Shown here: positions 60,785-64,000 of the stretch, piece by piece | How the letters are laid out: each line of letters starts with the position of its first letter | Numbering within the stretch: the first letter of the stretch is position 1 | DNA from: Saccoglossus kowalevskii | Lineage: Eukaryota; Hemichordata; Enteropneusta; Harrimaniidae | Length of the DNA: 64,000 nt | NCBI RefSeq assembly: GCF_000003605.2 | Contig: NW_003149775.1 | Location: forward strand, 57,658 to 121,657 | Reading direction: 5' to 3' | Position numbers and translations under genes: made by a program | Notes under the pieces: model-generated | Told to the model about the DNA's origin: nothing | The model's database searches: none | The model's input: only the letters and a program-made list of their open reading frames with translations

Positions 60785-63293
60785 TGCTTTCAGTTCTTGG
60801 CTTCGCTCTTTGTAGGCATACAGCTCACCGTAAGCAAACTGTCGGTAGGAATAGCTTCAAAAGAATAATTGTTGGATTCACTAAACTATCTGCAATGGCC
60901 TGAATACTACATACATACAGCGTAGTGTGTACAACACATGGCTTTCACATCTGATCTGCTAATTTGTGGCCATGAAAAGGTCGATCTAGGAGTGGCCCAT
61001 GGACAAAACATTCCCTTCTGCTCTGCCATCCACCAATGTCCTAGAGCATCTAGATGTGCAGTCCGATCTACATAAGTCAGTGAAGTATTATCTGTTACAA
61101 CAGTGAATTTGTTGCCATAGAAGTAATCACGGAATTCAGTTCTTACCGCCTATATTTGTCAAGTGAATGAGCAGGACAGTTTCGCTCATTAGCTGTCAGT
61201 CTCCGACTTGTATAAATAATCATTTATGTCTCATTACTTTCTTCTTTGTACAGAACTCCCCCAACCTTGTAAAACTTGAATCTGTTTCTAATTCAAATTG
61301 TTGGCTATAATCTGCATAAGCCAATACTAGGGCATGTCAATTAGGTTATCAAATGCCGCTTTCCCATGTGAATACTGGTGGCGTTACGTTCTTTTTTAAC
61401 GAGAGGTCTTTATTGGAGATACCATGATTAGGGCATCTAAAGGTCTAGCAATGATGGCCTAACCCTCTACATATTTTCTATAATATCCAAAGAAACAAAC
61501 TGGTTGGTACTTTTTTTGAGTGAGTGAATGCCCTGATAAAATTAAAGCAAAACATACAAAATAAACATAATATTGACATTCACATTTTTAAGTGGCATTT
61601 AAAGGACTGTCTATTTTGTATACTTTTTATGTGATCGGGAAGTGAGTTCAAATGTTTAGTAGAAGCGTATTTCAGAGTATGTTGATTTAATGTGAGATTG
61701 ACCTTGGAAGTATAATAATTGTCGTCTTTAGCATGCCTTGTAGAGTAATTATGGGACAGTGTGTCTAGCTAGATATTTGTCAATACTATGGGTTCTGCTT
61801 CTTCGTTTAGTAAACAACTAACAGACAGGCTTGCAATATACAGAGCTTATGAATATTTAGAATACCAATGATTTGAATGGTGCAGTTAAAAAATAGGTGT
61901 TTATTTGCCGGCGTGAGGGTTTCATTAATGAAAAAAGTGTTATTTCCGGGTAATGCCATATCTTTGGTAGTTTTGTTTCTTAATTGTTTTCTTGAAGCAT
62001 ATAATTCATTTTAATTGCACGCCTGGTGAATTTGATTATAATTGGTGCTGGTTCTTGATTATGACGAGTTGATCTGTGTGGAAGTTTGTGTTAAATGTCA
62101 ATATCCAGTGGTGAAATATGCATACCTGCAGGATAGCTACCTTGAAAACAAAGTTTTGTCAGCGGTTCATCTTTGGTTTTTGTCAATATTGTTCTCTTCC
62201 CTCAGTGCCGTCATTTGTTCCTTGAAATCGTCAAAGAAATTACTCACATAGTTCACACAAGTTTGAAGATCAATAATATTGGTTTCTAGTGTAGTTAACT
62301 TGTCTACCTTTGCTGTAATCATTGCTAGTGTTTTCACAATGCTGTCAAGCTGTGTTGTATCAGTTCGTTGCTCTTCATTGTTTATTAGCTTACCATTAGT
62401 TGCCGCCATGTTGTCTGTTGAACTTGGACTCTACTTACGGAAAAACATTTATAATTGTTTGCGCAGTTGAAGGTCGTCTTGGCATAAAGTTGTTTTACCA
62501 CAAAGATTGCAGAAAATGCTTGCGCTAATATGGAAATCTCTATAAAATTGCGATGTAATGTCAAGCGCAATTTTTCTTTCTATTCAGGCATCTCTAGTTT
62601 TCCTCGGGCTGTTCTAAATTCCATGCAGCATGTTTTAAATATTGTGTCGAGGAAACTGACACTTGCTTGGTTTAACTTTCAACCGTTTTTCGTGGAGACA
62701 TTCAATACAGTTGCTAGTCAATACAGATATTTATCAAATGTTATGCCAAAAATAAATATACAAGGCATATATTCAAATTTCAATCATGCAAGAAGTTTTC
62801 CATGCATCTCTGGAAAAGCTGTCTTTTCCATATCCTCTTATGCCATTCCTATAATTTCTGCCTATAATGAGATTTTAAGTCGAGGGATGAAAATAATCTG
62901 GCTCCTCCCTAAACTTTCATCTATGCAAGGAAGTGCACATGAACCACGAATAGTGCGTTCGTTTGTGTATCTGTAATCTATACAGAGGTAGACCATTCCA
63001 TCCTTCATGCGAACCAATACTATCAAGGCTGTCTACGGACTACGTACTCATAGGATAACTTTACTATCTTACATTCCTGTTAAAATCATATTTAGGTTGG
63101 TTCTGCGATATCGTTCTTGTATGGGCTCAGTGTTCGTGGGTTGTATGTGATGCTTCTCAACTTCAGAGTACTACAAATCATGGTCATGAGTTGGCAATAC
63201 AATACTACCTTTTGTAGCTGTATTCCATCAATTGTAGATTAAGACATATCAAATTCTACATCTTTTTGTAACACAATCGTTCTGGTACGTTAT
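60785..63293 (-). mobile_element. Ty3/Gypsy-type retrotransposon pol fossil
   Basis: Minus-strand remains of a reverse transcriptase (about 63200-62590) and RNase H (about 61370-60985) with linker sequence to about 60785, recognisable by short family motifs such as HDHD, EKTAF, KPSKC and VTDN in the expected order. It is broken, with several to many breaks, and partial: no gag, protease or integrase was recognised. A LINE (61385-62590) has inserted between the two enzyme parts. Repeat R copy 2 abuts it at 63293 and could be its 5' LTR. The decay suggests an old insertion. Confidence 0.75.
61385..62590 (-). mobile_element. internally deleted non-LTR retrotransposon (CR1/jockey-like LINE)
   Basis: Read on the minus strand. 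An ORF1-like start at 62409-62167 (MAATNGKLINNEEQRTDTTQ, then coiled-coil MITAKVDKLTTLETNIIDLQ, 80 aa) is followed almost at once by the C-terminal tail of a LINE reverse transcriptase. One frame ending at 61580 reads HNYSTRHAK, then KYASTKHLNSLPDHI and SFKCHLKM, the conserved YNTR...WN.LP...FK.HLK tail. AATAAA (plus-strand 61409-61414) and a short A-rich 3' end follow. Most of ORF1 and nearly all of ORF2 are missing, so it is a dead or trans-mobilised deletion derivative. It lies inside the Gypsy fossil and is therefore younger. Confidence 0.7.
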
Positions 63294-63759
63294 CAGGGGA
63301 AAATTCTTCTCTGAGGGGTTCTCCACACGTGCCCTGGGGAAAAGTCCCCAAGACTATCGCAAGGCTGACCCAAGACTGCCTCTAGACTGCGTCAAGACTC
63401 GCCCCAAGACTCTCCAGGTCTGGACTGCGTCTGTCGAGGTGTACTCGCCAAGACCAACTAAAACAACTATATTCATTTTCAAAACCTTAACCAATTACAA
63501 AGCAGTAAAAAGACTGTAGGGCGTAACCTTCAATCATACAGCCAATCACACTAAGTACTTAACACGTCATATCTTTTGATTAATCGTTTACTACATTAAT
63601 AACTGCGAATACTAACTGTCAGAAATAGTAGTCCGAATAGCGACGGTTATCTCGTAATTAGTTCCAAATCACTGAGTCGAGTTCCGTCCAGAACCTCAAA
63701 TGGGCCGAAATGATGACAGACATAACACAGCCATTCGCTAGTAATCATCTAATTAAGTT
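63293..63759 (-). repeat. dispersed repeat R, copy 2
   Basis: About 467 bp, the reverse-complement partner of 46488-47039. It shares AATCACACTAAGTACTTA, TGACGCAGTCTAGAGGCAGT-like runs and a CCCCAGGGCACGTGTGGAGA segment near its end. In transcript sense it runs directly into the Gypsy pol fossil, so it may be that element's LTR with the intervening gag lost. Confidence 0.65.
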
Positions 63760-64000
63760 TTGCACTTCCTATATATATTCTATAAGGATTGGTGAGCACT
63801 GGAAAATGTGTGAGGAGGTACATTTGAAGAAAAAGATATCGAAGTCATAGGAGTGGTAGTGAAACAACAAAGGTGAGTCCTGAACTGAAAAGAACACGTG
63901 GAGTGGATAACAGAAACATGGCGGCCGACATGACAATAGACACACAATGCAAAGTTAATAGAAAAGCTTGACAAAACAAAAGCTGAAATAAAAGAAGAAA
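63760..64000 (+). other. possible 5' end of another element or gene, cut by the window edge
   Basis: A purine-rich plus strand with SPELKRTRGVDNRN leading into MAADMTIDTQCKVNRKA and a stop. It resembles the basic leader plus MAA- start of LINE ORF1 proteins, but the frame closes quickly and the window ends. The minus-strand 64-codon ORF here is probably a shadow. Confidence 0.25.

Noticed and set aside
60820-60885. Minus-strand segment with good acceptor and GTGAGC donor
   Set aside because: Falls in linker sequence of the Gypsy fossil; the splice signals are coincidental.
62530-62976. Plus-strand 148-codon ORF, the second longest in the window
   Set aside because: Antisense to the Ty3/Gypsy reverse-transcriptase remains; no motif in its own sense.

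Overview
The window is AT-rich, intron-rich animal DNA, most likely from a marine invertebrate; I cannot name the species. The evidence is split genes with small, phase-consistent exons and GT-AG junctions, a metazoan adhesion GPCR, many private minisatellites, short inverted-repeat elements, a CR1/jockey-like LINE and a Ty3/Gypsy fossil. There is one 54-base assembly gap at 56764-56817.

Layout: (1) 1-153 is the 3' coding end of an unidentified plus-strand gene. (2) 154-7105 is non-coding and holds one short inverted-repeat element, a 6-copy 31-bp repeat, and a 2.8 kb minisatellite (4267-7105) in which most units carry the cAMP-response-element palindrome TGACGTCA or a one-base variant. (3) 7292-33045 (minus) is an adhesion G-protein-coupled receptor. 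I assembled it by hand as 21 coding exons (730 codons); every splice phase agrees. It runs from signal peptide through GAIN domain, GPS cleavage site, tethered agonist and seven membrane helices to a Ser/Thr-rich tail. Its introns hold minisatellites, short inverted-repeat elements, likely duplicated GAIN exons and an unexplained 80-codon exon-like ORF. (4) 33054-47403 is mostly featureless, with one isolated exon-like segment (44187-44297) and repeats from about 45650 to 47039. (5) 47700-54331 (minus) is a secreted proteinase K-type subtilase: 8 exons, 422 aa, with I9 propeptide and intact Asp/His/Asn/Ser residues. (6) 54332-60784 has little apart from a degenerate minisatellite and a tentative three-exon chain on the minus strand. 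(7) 60785-64000 is a mobile-element graveyard. A broken Ty3/Gypsy pol fossil is interrupted by an internally deleted LINE. It abuts a repeat whose inverted partner lies 16 kb away, and the window ends in what may be the start of another element.

The receptor and the protease are both secretory-pathway proteins, but nothing in the sequence links their functions. The most striking non-coding feature is the CRE-bearing array, which begins just past the receptor's poly(A) signal. All gene models come from reading splice signals and phases by eye, with no transcript or database support.
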